From the NCBI RefSeq assembly GCF_900129055.1, contig NZ_FQUZ01000024.1, positions 1 through 50,047 on the forward strand: a stretch of 50,047 bases of DNA, in the 5' to 3' direction. The stretch is from Lampropedia hyalina DSM 16112 (lineage in GTDB: Bacteria > Pseudomonadota > Gammaproteobacteria > Burkholderiales > Burkholderiaceae_C). The stretch's first letter is position 1. Each line of letters starts with the position of its first letter. The notes under the pieces were generated by a model, which was not told the DNA's origin, ran no database searches, and saw nothing but the letters and a program-made list of their open reading frames with translations. A program made the position numbers and the translations under genes. Of this stretch, positions 30,323 to 39,359 are shown one piece after another.

Positions 30323-30772
30323 TCACTGACCGCTCAATGCGGCCTTGACGGCGGCCGATACCGCTGCCATGTCGGCCTTGCCGGCCAGTTCTTTCTTGGC
30401 CGCGCCCATCACTTTGCCCATGTCGCCGGGGCCGCTGGCTCCCAGGGCGGCAACGATCTGCGCCACGGCAGCAGCCACTTCGGCTTCGGACAGGCGTTGC
30501 GGCAGATAGTGTTGCAGGATGTCCAGCTCGGCTTGCTCCTGATCGACCAGGTCCTGACGATTGGCCTGGGCGAAGGCCGTGATGGAGTCCTTGCGCTGCT
30601 TCACCAGCTTGTCCACGATAGCGACGATGGCGGCATCGTCCAGTTCCACGCGCTCATCCACCTCCTTTTGCTTGATGGCGGCCTGCAACAGGCGGATGGT
30701 GCCCAGGCGTTGGCTTTCCTTGGCACGCATGGCGGATTTCATGTCTTCGGTGATTTGGGCTTTCAGGCTCAT
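30323..30772 (-). CDS. yqeY: GatB/YqeY domain protein
   Basis: The 149-residue helical protein matches YqeY (MSLKAQITEDMKSAMRAKE, then QRLSEAEVAAAV and DMGKVMGAAKKELAGKADM), which resembles the tRNA-binding tail of GatB and is of unknown function. Such genes often follow rpsU; here it follows smpB by 39 bases and is probably co-transcribed with it. Confidence 0.93.
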   Translation of the reverse strand: MSLKAQITEDMKSAMRAKESQRLGTIRLLQAAIKQKEVDERVELDDAAIVAIVDKLVKQRKDSITAFAQANRQDLVDQEQAELDILQHYLPQRLSEAEVAAAVAQIVAALGASGPGDMGKVMGAAKKELAGKADMAAVSAAVKAALSGQ

Positions 30773-30811
30773 GGCAATGATGGGGGTAGGGTGGTTTCAA
30801 AAAAAGAGGGG

Positions 30812-31294
30812 TCAGCGGCTACGGTTCTTCATGGCGCGCTCGACTTCGCGCTTGCCTTCGCGCTCCTTGATGGTGCTGCGCTTGTCGTACTCGGCCTTGC
30901 CCTTGGCCAGCGCAATCTCACACTTGACCAGGCCGTTCTTCCAGTACAGCGACAGCGGCACGAGCGTGTAGCCCTTTTGCTCGACCTTGCCGATGAGGCG
31001 GCGGATTTCCTCGCGGTGCAGCAGCAGCTTCTTGGTGCGGTCGGGTTCGGGTTGGACGTGTGTGGAGGCGGACTTGAGCGGATTGATCTGCCCGCCGATC
31101 AGGAACAGCTCGCCTTCGCGGATGACCACATAGCCATCGGTGAGCTGGGCCTTGCCGGAGCGCAGGGCCTTGACCTCCCAGCCGTAGAGCACGATACCGG
31201 CCTCGTGCCGCTCTTCCAGAAAGTAGTTGAAGAAGGCACGCTTGTTTTCGGCAATGCGCGATGAAGGGTTGTTTTTATTTTTGGATGTGACCAT
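30812..31294 (-). CDS. smpB: SsrA-binding protein
   Basis: The 160-residue protein binds tmRNA and delivers it to stalled ribosomes. It has the conserved blocks [50 protein letters not shown] and a basic tail [20 protein letters not shown] that reads the empty mRNA channel. I start at ATG 31294 ([10 protein letters not shown]). It is divergent from ratA, the usual neighbour. Confidence 0.96.
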   Translation of the reverse strand: MVTSKNKNNPSSRIAENKRAFFNYFLEERHEAGIVLYGWEVKALRSGKAQLTDGYVVIREGELFLIGGQINPLKSASTHVQPEPDRTKKLLLHREEIRRLIGKVEQKGYTLVPLSLYWKNGLVKCEIALAKGKAEYDKRSTIKEREGKREVERAMKNRSR

Positions 31295-31474
31295 AGATGC
31301 AAGGGGTGCGCGTGGAGGTGCGGCAGTGGTCGCCGGGATGCTGGGCGAAACCACACGCCAGCGCGATTAAAATCGGCGGTTTGGCCGGGCTGCGCATCGG
31401 GCGCAAACGGCCATTGTCGCATTGGCGCACGCAGAGGGCAAGATTGTGCCACTTCCACGCGTTCGCGCACACAT

Positions 31475-31498
31475 GGCGCACCGTCCAGACGGTGCGCC
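31475..31498. promoter_or_regulatory. Perfect dyad in the smpB-ratA intergenic region
   Basis: GGCGCACCGTC (31475-31485) and GACGGTGCGCC (31488-31498) form an 11-bp perfect inverted repeat with only two bases between. It lies about 180 bases from smpB and 82 from ratA. It could be an operator or a hairpin in the untranslated leader. No T-run follows. Confidence 0.5.
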
Positions 31499-31579
31499 GC
31501 CAGTACCAGCCAACACGGCAGAATACGAAACAATGATGAGAATTCACGTCACAAGGCAATCCCGGCGGGTGGAGGATGA

Positions 31580-32044
31580 ATGGCAGGCATGAAACATGTG
31601 GAGAAGTCCGCCCTGGTGTGGTTCAGTCCGACGCAGATGTTCCATCTGGTCACGGATGTGGCGCGTTACCCGGAATTCCTGCCCTGGTGCGATCACAGCA
31701 AGGTGCTGGAGCAGGACGAACAGGGCATGACCGCCGAAGTGGGCATTGCCTTCTCGCGCATCCGCCAGTCCTTCGTGACCCGCAACACCCATGTGGGCAT
31801 CGAGAAAGTGCTGATGCGGCTGGTCAAGGGGCCGTTTTCCAGCCTGCACGGGGAATGGACTTTTTCGCCGCTGGGAGCGGCTGGCTCCGATGAGCCGCCC
31901 AAGGCCTGCAAGGTGGGGCTGCGGCTGAGCTACGACTTCGACAATCTGGCCCTGCGCATGCTGGTGGGGCCGGTGTTTGACAAGATTGCCAATTCGATGG
32001 TCGAGGCTTTCGTCAAACGCGCCCACGCCCTTTACGAATCCTGA
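31580..32044 (+). CDS. ratA: RatA/Coq10-like START-domain protein
   Basis: The 154-residue product covers the single START/polyketide-cyclase domain: VEKSALVWFSPTQMFHLVTDVARYPEFLPWC at the start and a C-terminal amphipathic helix GPVFDKIANSMVEAFVKRA. The family is annotated both as a toxin that blocks 70S assembly (RatA) and as a ubiquinone-binding Coq10 homologue. ATG 31580 sits 4 bases after GGAGG; MKHVEK at 31589 is a possible alternative. The usual partner ratB is absent: a 559-bp noncoding stretch follows. Confidence 0.9.
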   Translation: MAGMKHVEKSALVWFSPTQMFHLVTDVARYPEFLPWCDHSKVLEQDEQGMTAEVGIAFSRIRQSFVTRNTHVGIEKVLMRLVKGPFSSLHGEWTFSPLGAAGSDEPPKACKVGLRLSYDFDNLALRMLVGPVFDKIANSMVEAFVKRAHALYES

Positions 32045-32603
32045 ATGCGCACCGCCCCATGGCTTGGAGCTATGTCAAGCCATGAAAAGATCGGCCCATA
32101 AACCGTTCTGGCCATAAAACCACGCCCTGCCGTGGGCATGGCAGGGCCAACCACCGTCTTGCGTGGTCTGGCCCAGATCAATCCCTCCCTTCCAGCGAGT
32201 CTTTGCCCCTGGCTTCGTCCGATCACGCAAGCCTGGGGCTGGCACGCCCGTGCCATATCCATTTCCGTGAACATTGCTGGAATATGTTTATCGGAATAAA
32301 AATATTCAAATTGATTTTTATGAATTCACGATCCAAACAAATATTCAACATATGAAATAAAAATTTTTTATTTGTTAATTTTCTGAATCAACAATAAATA
32401 AATAAAAAATCAGTATTTTGATGGTGATTTTCCACGGTGGCAGAATGCCGCGATCGAGAAAAATGCAAAACCCAATTCATATACAAACACCTTCATTCAA
32501 TGATGGCGTTTTGAATAAGGATTGCTTTTTTCTCGTCGGCAGTATCGCCAAATCCGAAGTTTTTCCCTATCAACTTTCTGATCCATTCAAGCACGAGGAG
32601 CTT
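32045..32603. other. Noncoding stretch between ratA and the broken porin gene
   Basis: No convincing gene. It begins with two hairpins, ATGGCTTG/CAAGCCAT (32059-32083, 9-base loop) and GCCCTGCC/GGCAGGGC (32124-32147, 8-base loop), neither with a T-run. From about 32280 to 32420 it is extremely AT-rich, as expected for a strong porin promoter and long leader. It ends with a GAGGAG ribosome site before ATG 32604. The ratB gene normally beside ratA is not here. Confidence 0.7.
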
Positions 32604-33704
32604 ATGAAAAAAGAAAAATACCTTTCCATGATTCCACCAGCATTGCTGGTCACGGCCATGGTCGCATCGCCTGCGGTATGGGCCAATGTGACCCTTTATG
32701 GTGTGGCCGATGTGGGCCTGTTCAGTACCCAGCAGAAAATTGCCGGCGTTCAGGAACGCACCACCGGATTGGTGAGCGGTGGACAGGCCGCCTCACGCTG
32801 AGGTCTGCGTGGCACGGAAGACCTGGGCAATGGCCTGCAAGCCAAATTTCAATTCGAGGGCGGAATCAATGCCACCACAGGCGATGTCCTGAACCAGAAC
32901 CGGCATTTTGGGCGCAGTGCCTGGCTGGGCATTGGCGGCCGTCTGGGGGACTTGCAACTGGGGCGGCAGACCACTTCATCGTCTGATTTCTTTGCACCAG
33001 CGGCCAGCCCGTTCGGCAATGCCTTTTCTCAGGCAGGGATTGGAAAATCGGGCTTCCGTGCATCCAATACCGTTTTCCAGGATCGGGTCGTCAAATACAT
33101 TTCTCCCAAGTTTCAGGGTTTCGATCTGGGAGCCAGTTATTCATTCAATACCAGGGGAGAGCAGCAGCAGCGCAGCGAAAACACCCAGTCCACGAGTGTT
33201 TCCCTGCGTTACCAGGGAGACAAAACCACGCTGGTGGCAACGTATGACCGCGTATCGCCTGCCAACAGTGATCCGAATGCACATGGCCATCGTCCCTCGG
33301 CCATTCAACTGGGAGGCAATCACCGGCTGGGGGCCGTGCATATTTATGCAGGCTGGAGCCAGCAAAAGGATGGCTGGATCAAAAGCTCCGATGGCGCGGC
33401 CACCGGTTCCAACCATCTGGGACAAAGCGGCTACTTCGATGGCAGTGTCGATGCCTGGCTGTTGGGCGCAAAACTGACAGCCCAGCGTCACCAGTGGTTT
33501 GGCACCCTGCAATATGTCGATCCCGAGCGCAAGGCATTCCAGGCAGGCGAAGCCGTTCATGTATTCAATGCCGGTTACACCTACGATTTCTCCAAACGAA
33601 CCAACTTCTATGTGGTGGCGAGCTACTTCGATGGTGATCTCTACGGTTTCGAGCGCGACAGCCACAGCCGCCAATTCGGCTTCGGCCTGCGCCACCGTTT
33701 CTGA
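32604..33704 (+). pseudogene. Gram-negative porin, interrupted by an in-frame TGA
   Basis: The frame codes for a Burkholderiales-type 16-strand porin: signal peptide ending near VWA, NVTLYGVADVGLF, VSGGQAASR, then TGA at 32799-32801. It continues in the same frame with GLRGTEDLGNGLQAKFQFE, all barrel strands and a terminal FGLRHRF ending in Phe. The family has Trp at this place (SRWGLRG), so one change TGG to TGA explains the stop. There is no other stop or frameshift in about 365 codons, so the break is recent, a sequencing error, or read through. Confidence 0.85.
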
Positions 33705-33714
33705 GTTGTGAATC

Positions 33715-34233
33715 TCAGTGACCCCGGTAGCCGGGCCAGGCTCGTCGGCGGATATGCTGGTGTTTGGCGCACTGGGTGCATACGACCAGAATGGTCATGG
33801 GCTGGGCGGCCACATCCAACCCCTGGGCCTGTGCCAGTTGCTGCAAGCGTTCCTGAAGGGCCGGGTCATGAACCTGGGTGGCACAGCCGCAGTGTTCGCA
33901 CACAATGCGGGTGTCGCACACGCTGGCCTGTGGCTGGCTGCGGGTGTACACGGCCTTGCCGCCGCAGAGGCTGGCGCGCCACTCCTGAAGCGCGAAGCCG
34001 TGTTCGACGAAGTCCTTGAGGGCGCGGTACACCGTCCCCTGGCTGGCGACCAGTCCGCTGGACAGCATGTCGCGGAACACGGTTTCGGCATCAAGGCGTT
34101 CGGGTGCGCGTGCTTCCAGTATCTGCCACACGCCAATGCGGGCCGTGGTGGGGCGCAGGCCGGCAGCGCGCAGGTGTTCGACTATGGCAGCCTTGGCATC
34201 GTGAAAGGAAGAAAAGGTAGAAGTGGCAGTCAT
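33715..34233 (-). CDS. Fur-family transcriptional regulator
   Basis: The 172-residue product has a winged-helix N-terminus (LRAAGLRPTTARIGVWQILE ... ASQGTVYRALKDFVEHG) and a C-terminal metal domain with the two CxxC pairs CEHC and CTQC of the structural zinc site. It may be a second Fur/Zur-type regulator and not the main Fur. ATG 34233 overlaps the stop of the broken hydroxy-acid dehydrogenase as ATGA. Position beside piuC and a siderophore receptor suggests an iron-related role. Confidence 0.88.
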   Translation of the reverse strand: MTATSTFSSFHDAKAAIVEHLRAAGLRPTTARIGVWQILEARAPERLDAETVFRDMLSSGLVASQGTVYRALKDFVEHGFALQEWRASLCGGKAVYTRSQPQASVCDTRIVCEHCGCATQVHDPALQERLQQLAQAQGLDVAAQPMTILVVCTQCAKHQHIRRRAWPGYRGH

Positions 34234-35160
34234 GCGGTGTCCTCCCTGCATGGCATCAGCAGGCTGGTGTGGATATCGGCGAGTGTGCGGCACCCGGTCA
34301 GTACCATGGCAGCTTCCAGTTCACTGCGCAACAGGTTCAGCACATGGGCAACTCCGGCAGCCCCTGCCACAGCCAGACCATGCAGAATGGGCCGCCCCAC
34401 CATGATGGCCGACGCACCCAGTGCCAATGCCTTGAGTATGTCGGTGCCACGGCGAATGCCACCATCGACCAGCACGGGAATGCGGCCATCCACTGCCGCA
34501 ACGATGCGGGGCAGCACCTCCAGCGTGGCGGGTACGGTATCCAGCACCCGGCCACCGTGGTTCGAGACGATGATGCCCGCTGCTCCCGCCTGGAGCGCAG
34601 GGGCGACATCCAGCGGATGCAGAATGCCCTTGAGCAGCACCGGCAGGCGGGTCTGCTGAATCAGCCATGCCATATCGTCCCAGTCGGGCAGCCGTGCGAC
34701 CAGAGGATGGTGCAGCAGCGATTCACCCGCGGACAGGCTGGCTTGCCCACCGGCCTGGGCGTAGGGCAACAGATTCACCGGGCGAATGTGCGCGGGCAAT
34801 TGAAAGCCATGCCGCTGCTCGGCGTTGCGCAGCCCTTGACGCAAGGGCGGTGGCGTATTCGCCATCGGGGTGGGCCAATGCGTGGTAGGCGGTGGGGGCA
34901 ATGAAAACAGGGTGTTCGTAGCGAAAACCGAACAGTTCGAGGGCGGTATGACCCCCGGCCACCTGTCCCAGCACCTGGGGCAGCAGGGCCAGCCGCTGGA
35001 ATGCCTGCTCGTTCCATGCCTGGGTCACGCCATCGGCACTGCCACCGTGCAGATAGGCCCAGACATCGGCAGGCAGCCGCTGGCGGGCGCAGGTTTCGTA
35101 ATCGCGCAGGCAGGCCAGCCTGGCGAGGCTGGCGGTGGTCGTGGCATCATGGGTTGGCAT
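34230..35160 (-). pseudogene. FMN-dependent alpha-hydroxy-acid dehydrogenase (LldD-like), internal deletion and frameshift
   Basis: The N-terminal part (from 35160) is normal: CLRDYETCARQRLP, WAYLHGGSADG, EHPVFIAPTAYHALAHPDGE, ATALA. At about 34840 it jumps into another frame that continues as GLRNAEQRHGFQLPAHIRPVN, then LLKGILHPLDVAPALQAGA, catalytic IIVSNHGGR and VDGGIRRGTDILKALALGA. In the intact family roughly 95-100 residues separate these two parts, including FMN-binding strands of the barrel. So about 300 bases were lost with a change of frame. It normally oxidises L-lactate or similar acids. This copy cannot be active. Confidence 0.85.
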
Positions 35161-35170
35161 GGAATGGCAT

Positions 35171-35851
35171 TCAGGTCTGCGCCCACTGGCGGATGAGGTT
35201 GTGGTAGGTGCCGGTCAGGCGCGTCACGTCCTGGGCGTTGTCGGGTTTTTGTGCCAGTTGCTGGATGGTCTGGTCCAGATCGAACAGGATGGCCCGCTGT
35301 GCGTCGTCCTGCACCATGCTTTGCGTCCAGAAGAAAGAGGCCACGCGCTGTCCGCTGGTGACGGGGCTGACGCGGTGCAGGCTGGAGCCGGGGTACACCA
35401 CGGCATGTCCGGCAGGCAGCTTGACGCGTTCGATGCCATAGGTATCGTTGATGATGAGTTCCCCCCCTTCGTATTCCTGCGGGTCGTTCAGGAACACGGT
35501 GGTGGATACATCGGTGCGGACGCGCTGACCCGAGAGCGGATCGACGCGGATGGCGTTGTCGATGTGAAAGCCATACTCGCCCCCGCCCCGGTAGCAGTTG
35601 AACATCGGCGAGAGGATTTTCAGCGGCAGCGCGAACGAGATGAAACGCGCATTGCCCGAGAGGGCATGCAGAATCACCTGTCCCATTCGCACTGCCACTT
35701 CGTCCTGTGCCCGCAATTGCTCGTTGCTTTTCTGGCGCATGGCAGCGTAGCCAGCCGTTTCACGGCCGTCATGCCACCGCGCCTGTGCCAGCAGGGTGCG
35801 CATGTGTTCCAGTTCCTGCCGGTTCAGCACGTTTTCGATCACCAGCATCAT
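35171..35851 (-). CDS. piuC: PKHD-type Fe(II)/2-oxoglutarate hydroxylase PiuC
   Basis: The 226-residue product is an iron-regulated dioxygenase found beside siderophore receptors of the PiuA/Fiu type. The iron triad is visible: H96 and D98 in YGFHIDNAI and H159 in SSLHRV, with R169 for 2-oxoglutarate. Length and sequence look intact. An AGGAGG lies 7 bases before ATG 35851. Its substrate is not firmly established. Both neighbours, the receptor upstream and the dehydrogenase downstream, are broken. Confidence 0.94.
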   Translation of the reverse strand: MMLVIENVLNRQELEHMRTLLAQARWHDGRETAGYAAMRQKSNEQLRAQDEVAVRMGQVILHALSGNARFISFALPLKILSPMFNCYRGGGEYGFHIDNAIRVDPLSGQRVRTDVSTTVFLNDPQEYEGGELIINDTYGIERVKLPAGHAVVYPGSSLHRVSPVTSGQRVASFFWTQSMVQDDAQRAILFDLDQTIQQLAQKPDNAQDVTRLTGTYHNLIRQWAQT

Positions 35852-35889
35852 GGCTGCGCCTCCTGTGGGTTGAATGGCCTGGGAGCCGG

Positions 35890-36744
35890 TCAGTCGCCCA
35901 GATCAGGCATGTCGTTGTTCTCGAGGTGCGAGTAAGACAGGGTGGCCCGTGTGGGAGTGCCCAGTCCGAATGCAACCGATGGAGCCACACCCCAGCGATC
36001 AACGGTCACGCCACCGCGCCCGGCAATTTCACCGCCCATTTTCATGACGTTCAGACGTGCAGCACCTGTTTCCGAGAACTGCATGTTCACGTCGGCTGTG
36101 GTGCGCCATTGGCTGGCATTGCCAACGCCTGCACTGACCTCAGCAAAACGGGCCAGTTGGGGTGATTTGGTGCTCAGGTTGATGCTGCCACCCGTGCCGC
36201 CACGGCCTGTGTAGGCGGAGCTTGGCCCCTTGATGACTTCCACTGCTTCCAGGTTGAAGGTTTCATGTGAGCCACGGGCATAGTCGCGCACACCGTCAAT
36301 GAAAATGTCGGTACTGGCTTCGTAGCCACGCACGAACGGGCGGTCACCGGTGGGAGTGCCACCTTCACCGGAACCCAGTGTGATGCCGGGTGTGGTGCGC
36401 AGCACATCCGCCAAAGAGGCTGCGCCGCGATCCTTGATGAGTTCTTCGGTAATGATGGTCACGGAACGCGGTGTATCCAGCAGTGGTGCGGTGAATTTCG
36501 GGTTGCTGCTAACTGCCGGTGTCTGATAGCTGCTGTCAGCTTCACCGGTCACCACCACTTCGGCCAATGTGTTCGCCTGCGGCGCATCGGTACTTTGCGC
36601 GTAAGATGCCGGGGCCATGGCCACCGCGCTGCCAATCATGGCCCCCATGAACACGGAGCGTTTGAATGCGGGTTCAAACGCGCTCTGAAAACTCTCTGGC
36701 GGAAGCAGGGTAATGGCGGGTGCATCGGCATGGCTTTGGGTCAT
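35890..36744 (-). pseudogene. Fiu/PiuA-like TonB-dependent siderophore receptor, 3' two-thirds deleted
   Basis: The 284-residue product has a signal-like start, TLAEVVVTGEADSSYQTP, the whole plug domain (FTAPLLDTPRSVTIITEEL, RGYEASTDIFIDGVRDYA, EVIKGPSSAYTGRGGTGG) and the first barrel strands up to SHLENNDMPDLGD, then TGA. Intact family members are about 700-760 residues and continue after DMPDLG with the barrel. Piuc starts 38 bases after this stop, so roughly 1.3 kb of barrel-coding DNA is missing. It cannot form a pore. A good AGGA precedes ATG 36744. Confidence 0.88.
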
Positions 36745-36871
36745 AGGAATCCTTGGAGCAGGTTGATGGAGTGAAAGCGGTCGGACTTTAGAAAATGAGG
36801 CGTTGAATTTCCGTGGAACCTGATAAAAAACAGAATAAAGAATGAAAACGCGAATGGCTTTTTATTTGATT

Positions 36872-36890
36872 CGATGTTTTTTTCACATCG
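36872..36890. promoter_or_regulatory. Inverted repeat upstream of the response-regulator gene
   Basis: CGATGT (36872-36877) and ACATCG (36885-36890) flank a T-rich spacer, and GATTCG occurs directly at both outer edges (36868-36873 and 36891-36896). It lies 22 bases before ATG 36912, in the divergent gap with the fiu remnant. It may bind the response regulator itself. It is short, so chance cannot be excluded. Confidence 0.35.
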
Positions 36891-36911
36891 GATTCGTTAA
36901 TCTGTTCGCGG

Positions 36912-37655
36912 ATGCCCGAAACCAAAATGCCGTATAACAAACCGCCGATTCCCTATACCGTGCTGATCGTGGAAGACGAGCGCGTGATTGCCGAAAACAT
37001 CCTGCTGGTGCTGGAGCGTGAAGGATTCGTGGCCGATATCGCGCCCAATGCCCATGCCGCCCTGTATGAACTGGAGCACGGCCTCTACGATCTGGTGCTG
37101 CTGGACATTGGCCTGCCCGGCATGGACGGCTACCAGATGCTGCGCACCATGCGCCAGGAACTGCGGCTGTCCACCCCCGTGCTGCTGCTGACCGCCCGCA
37201 CCACGCTGGAAGACAAGCTGCAAGGCTTTACCGATGGGGCCGACGATTACCTTACCAAGCCATTCGCGCTGGAAGAAGTGGTGATGCGCACGCGGGCACT
37301 GATACGCCGCTCCCGGCAACTCTCCGACACCGCCTTTGAACTGCACCACGGCCCGTTGCGCTATGTGGTGGCCGAGCAACTGGTGACTGTGGAAGGCCGC
37401 GTGCTGCGGCTCTCGCGCAAAAGCCTGATGATTCTGGAGCTGCTGCTGCGCTATGCAGGCCGGGTGGTGCCCCGGCAGCGGCTGGAAGACTACCTGTGGC
37501 AGGGTGAGCCGCCCTCCACCGAGGCAGTGCGCAGCCAGCTTCACCTGCTGCGCAAGGCCCTGCATGCGCAAGGCTATGACGGCATCGAAACCGTACACGG
37601 CATTGGCTGGCGGCTCAAGCCCGCCGATGCCATGGCTACACCACCCGAGCCATGA
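36912..37655 (+). CDS. OmpR-family response regulator
   Basis: The 247-residue product has a receiver domain with acidic pair E21-D22, phospho-acceptor D65 in VLLDIGLPGMDG and KPFALEEV, followed by a winged-helix DNA-binding domain (about 140-238, ending ETVHGIGWRLK). It is coupled to the histidine kinase by an ATGA overlap. The signal and targets are unknown. It stands divergent from the broken fiu gene, so an iron or envelope role is possible but unproven. Confidence 0.93.
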   Translation: MPETKMPYNKPPIPYTVLIVEDERVIAENILLVLEREGFVADIAPNAHAALYELEHGLYDLVLLDIGLPGMDGYQMLRTMRQELRLSTPVLLLTARTTLEDKLQGFTDGADDYLTKPFALEEVVMRTRALIRRSRQLSDTAFELHHGPLRYVVAEQLVTVEGRVLRLSRKSLMILELLLRYAGRVVPRQRLEDYLWQGEPPSTEAVRSQLHLLRKALHAQGYDGIETVHGIGWRLKPADAMATPPEP

Positions 37656-39004
37656 AAACCAGAAAATCCCTGCGCTGGCGCATCACCCTGGTGCTGACCT
37701 GCCTCATCAGCCTTGCCGTGTGCCTGGCGGCCATACTGACCTATGGCGTTTATCTGCACATGGAAAAAAGCATGATGAAGAAGCTGGTGCAGACCGAATC
37801 GGCCCGGCTGGTCTCGCGCGTCACGCGCTTTGGTGGCCATTGGGAACATCCATTCGAGCGGGACATGGGGCCATCCATGTACGCCTGGGCCGAGTCGGAT
37901 CACGTCAGGGCCGAAAGCATGCCCCCCGTGCTGCGCGAACTGCCAGTGGGCCTGCACGAACTGGACCAGGGCGACAGCATCTGGCATGTGGCCGTGGCCG
38001 AAGCGATGGATGGCAACCTCTATGTGCTCTACGATTCCGTGGTTGTGCGCCAGCAGATGCGTGAATTCACCTACGCACTGATGGGCATTGTGCTGGGCTG
38101 CTCGGTGCTGTCGCTGCTGGTCAGTCGCACCGTGGCACGCTGGCTGACCACACCGCTGAACGTACTGGCCGAACGGCTGGAACGCTGGGCACCCAGTGCC
38201 CCGGACGCCGCCCTGTCGCCCCATGCCAACGAGGCCGACCGTCTTATGGATGCCTTCAACCGCGTGCAACACCAGGTGGATGCCTCGATTGCCGACCAGC
38301 GCGAATTCTCCGCCAACCTGCACCACGAGATTCGCACGCCCCTGACCGTCATCCGCAGCGATGCCGAACTCATGCTGACGCACTGCGTGAGCGACCCGGC
38401 GGCCGTGAACCTGCGGCTGGAACGCATCGTCCGTTGCGTGCAGGAAATCGACCAGTCGCTGGAAAGCACCTTCAGCATTGCCTGCGCGCGCTTCGAGGAC
38501 AAAACCCCCGTCTCCCTGCATGCGTGCGTGGACGACATCATCGAAAGCCTGGAACTGGAAGCGGGCAAGGCCGGGCTGCACTTCGTGAATGCAGTCCCTC
38601 CCACCCAGCAGGAAGACCTCAGCCACCACGCACTGCTGACGGTGATGCGCAACATCATGCGCAATGCCGTGCTGCACGCAGCTCCGGCAGAACTGGTGAT
38701 CGAATCCGTACCCCACGGGCTGAGCTTTACCGATTCAGGCGCGGGCATTGCTCCGGCAGAACTCTCGAACATCTTCGACCGCTACTTCAGCAACCGACGT
38801 GCCGACCAGCTCCAGCGCAGGGAACGGGATGGCCACACCCCGGCAGAAGCCAACCAGACGGGGCTGGGACTGGCGATTGCCAAGCGCGTCTGCGTCATGC
38901 AGGGCTGGAGCCTGGAAGTGGCCTCGCCCGTGGCCGAAGGCCGGGGCACGCGCTTTACGCTGCTGTTCCGGCAGGCTACGCTGCCGCCACAAACAGCCCC
39001 ATGA
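37652..39004 (+). CDS. Sensor histidine kinase
   Basis: The 450-residue product has membrane helices at about 11-35 and 141-160 around a periplasmic sensor of about 100 residues. A HAMP-like stretch follows, then the dimerisation box FSANLHHEIRTPLTVI with phospho-acceptor H225, and an ATPase domain with N-box MRNIMRNAVLHA, FTDSGAGIAP and TGLGLAIAK. The 3' end overlaps the convergent MAPEG gene by 29 bases. No ligand can be predicted. Confidence 0.93.
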   Translation: MKTRKSLRWRITLVLTCLISLAVCLAAILTYGVYLHMEKSMMKKLVQTESARLVSRVTRFGGHWEHPFERDMGPSMYAWAESDHVRAESMPPVLRELPVGLHELDQGDSIWHVAVAEAMDGNLYVLYDSVVVRQQMREFTYALMGIVLGCSVLSLLVSRTVARWLTTPLNVLAERLERWAPSAPDAALSPHANEADRLMDAFNRVQHQVDASIADQREFSANLHHEIRTPLTVIRSDAELMLTHCVSDPAAVNLRLERIVRCVQEIDQSLESTFSIACARFEDKTPVSLHACVDDIIESLELEAGKAGLHFVNAVPPTQQEDLSHHALLTVMRNIMRNAVLHAAPAELVIESVPHGLSFTDSGAGIAPAELSNIFDRYFSNRRADQLQRRERDGHTPAEANQTGLGLAIAKRVCVMQGWSLEVASPVAEGRGTRFTLLFRQATLPPQTAP

Positions 39005-39359
39005 TGCACAGCAGCCCCACCACCCAGAGCAGCGAACGCAGGCTGGACTGGTCGGCCACATAGGCCAAGCAGTAGCCGATACGACTGAGCACGAACAGCA
39101 CGGCCAGCGCATCCACCCAGCCCTGGCTGGCCTGGCCCGTGGCGTGTGCGATCAGCACCGCAGCGGCAAACGGCGCGAAAATCTCATGGCTGTTGGCCTG
39201 TGCTGCATTGGCACGCGCAGCCACACCCTCGGTGCTGGCCCAGAAAGCGCGTGGATTGGCGTTGTCACGCCGCTGGAAGCCACCACGCAACTTGCCATAG
39301 TAGGCACAGCCCAGCGGAATGAACACACCCAACAGAATGCACCAGTAAGCGATGGTCAT
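38976..39359 (-). CDS. MAPEG family membrane protein
   Basis: The 127-residue product has about four helices and the MAPEG features RRDNANPRAFWAS, then a helix with RANAAQANSHEIFAPFAAAVLIA and RIGYCLAYVAD. This bacterial subfamily has unknown substrates; eukaryotic relatives act on eicosanoids and glutathione. ATG 39359 overlaps the stop of the sirtuin gene as ATGA, so the two are coupled. Its 3' end lies inside the end of the histidine kinase gene. Confidence 0.88.
   Translation of the reverse strand: MTIAYWCILLGVFIPLGCAYYGKLRGGFQRRDNANPRAFWASTEGVAARANAAQANSHEIFAPFAAAVLIAHATGQASQGWVDALAVLFVLSRIGYCLAYVADQSSLRSLLWVVGLLCIMGLFVAAA

Noticed and set aside
36745-36911. Fur box upstream of the fiu remnant
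   Set aside because: I looked for a GATAATGATAATCATTATC-like site and found only AT-rich DNA without convincing matches.
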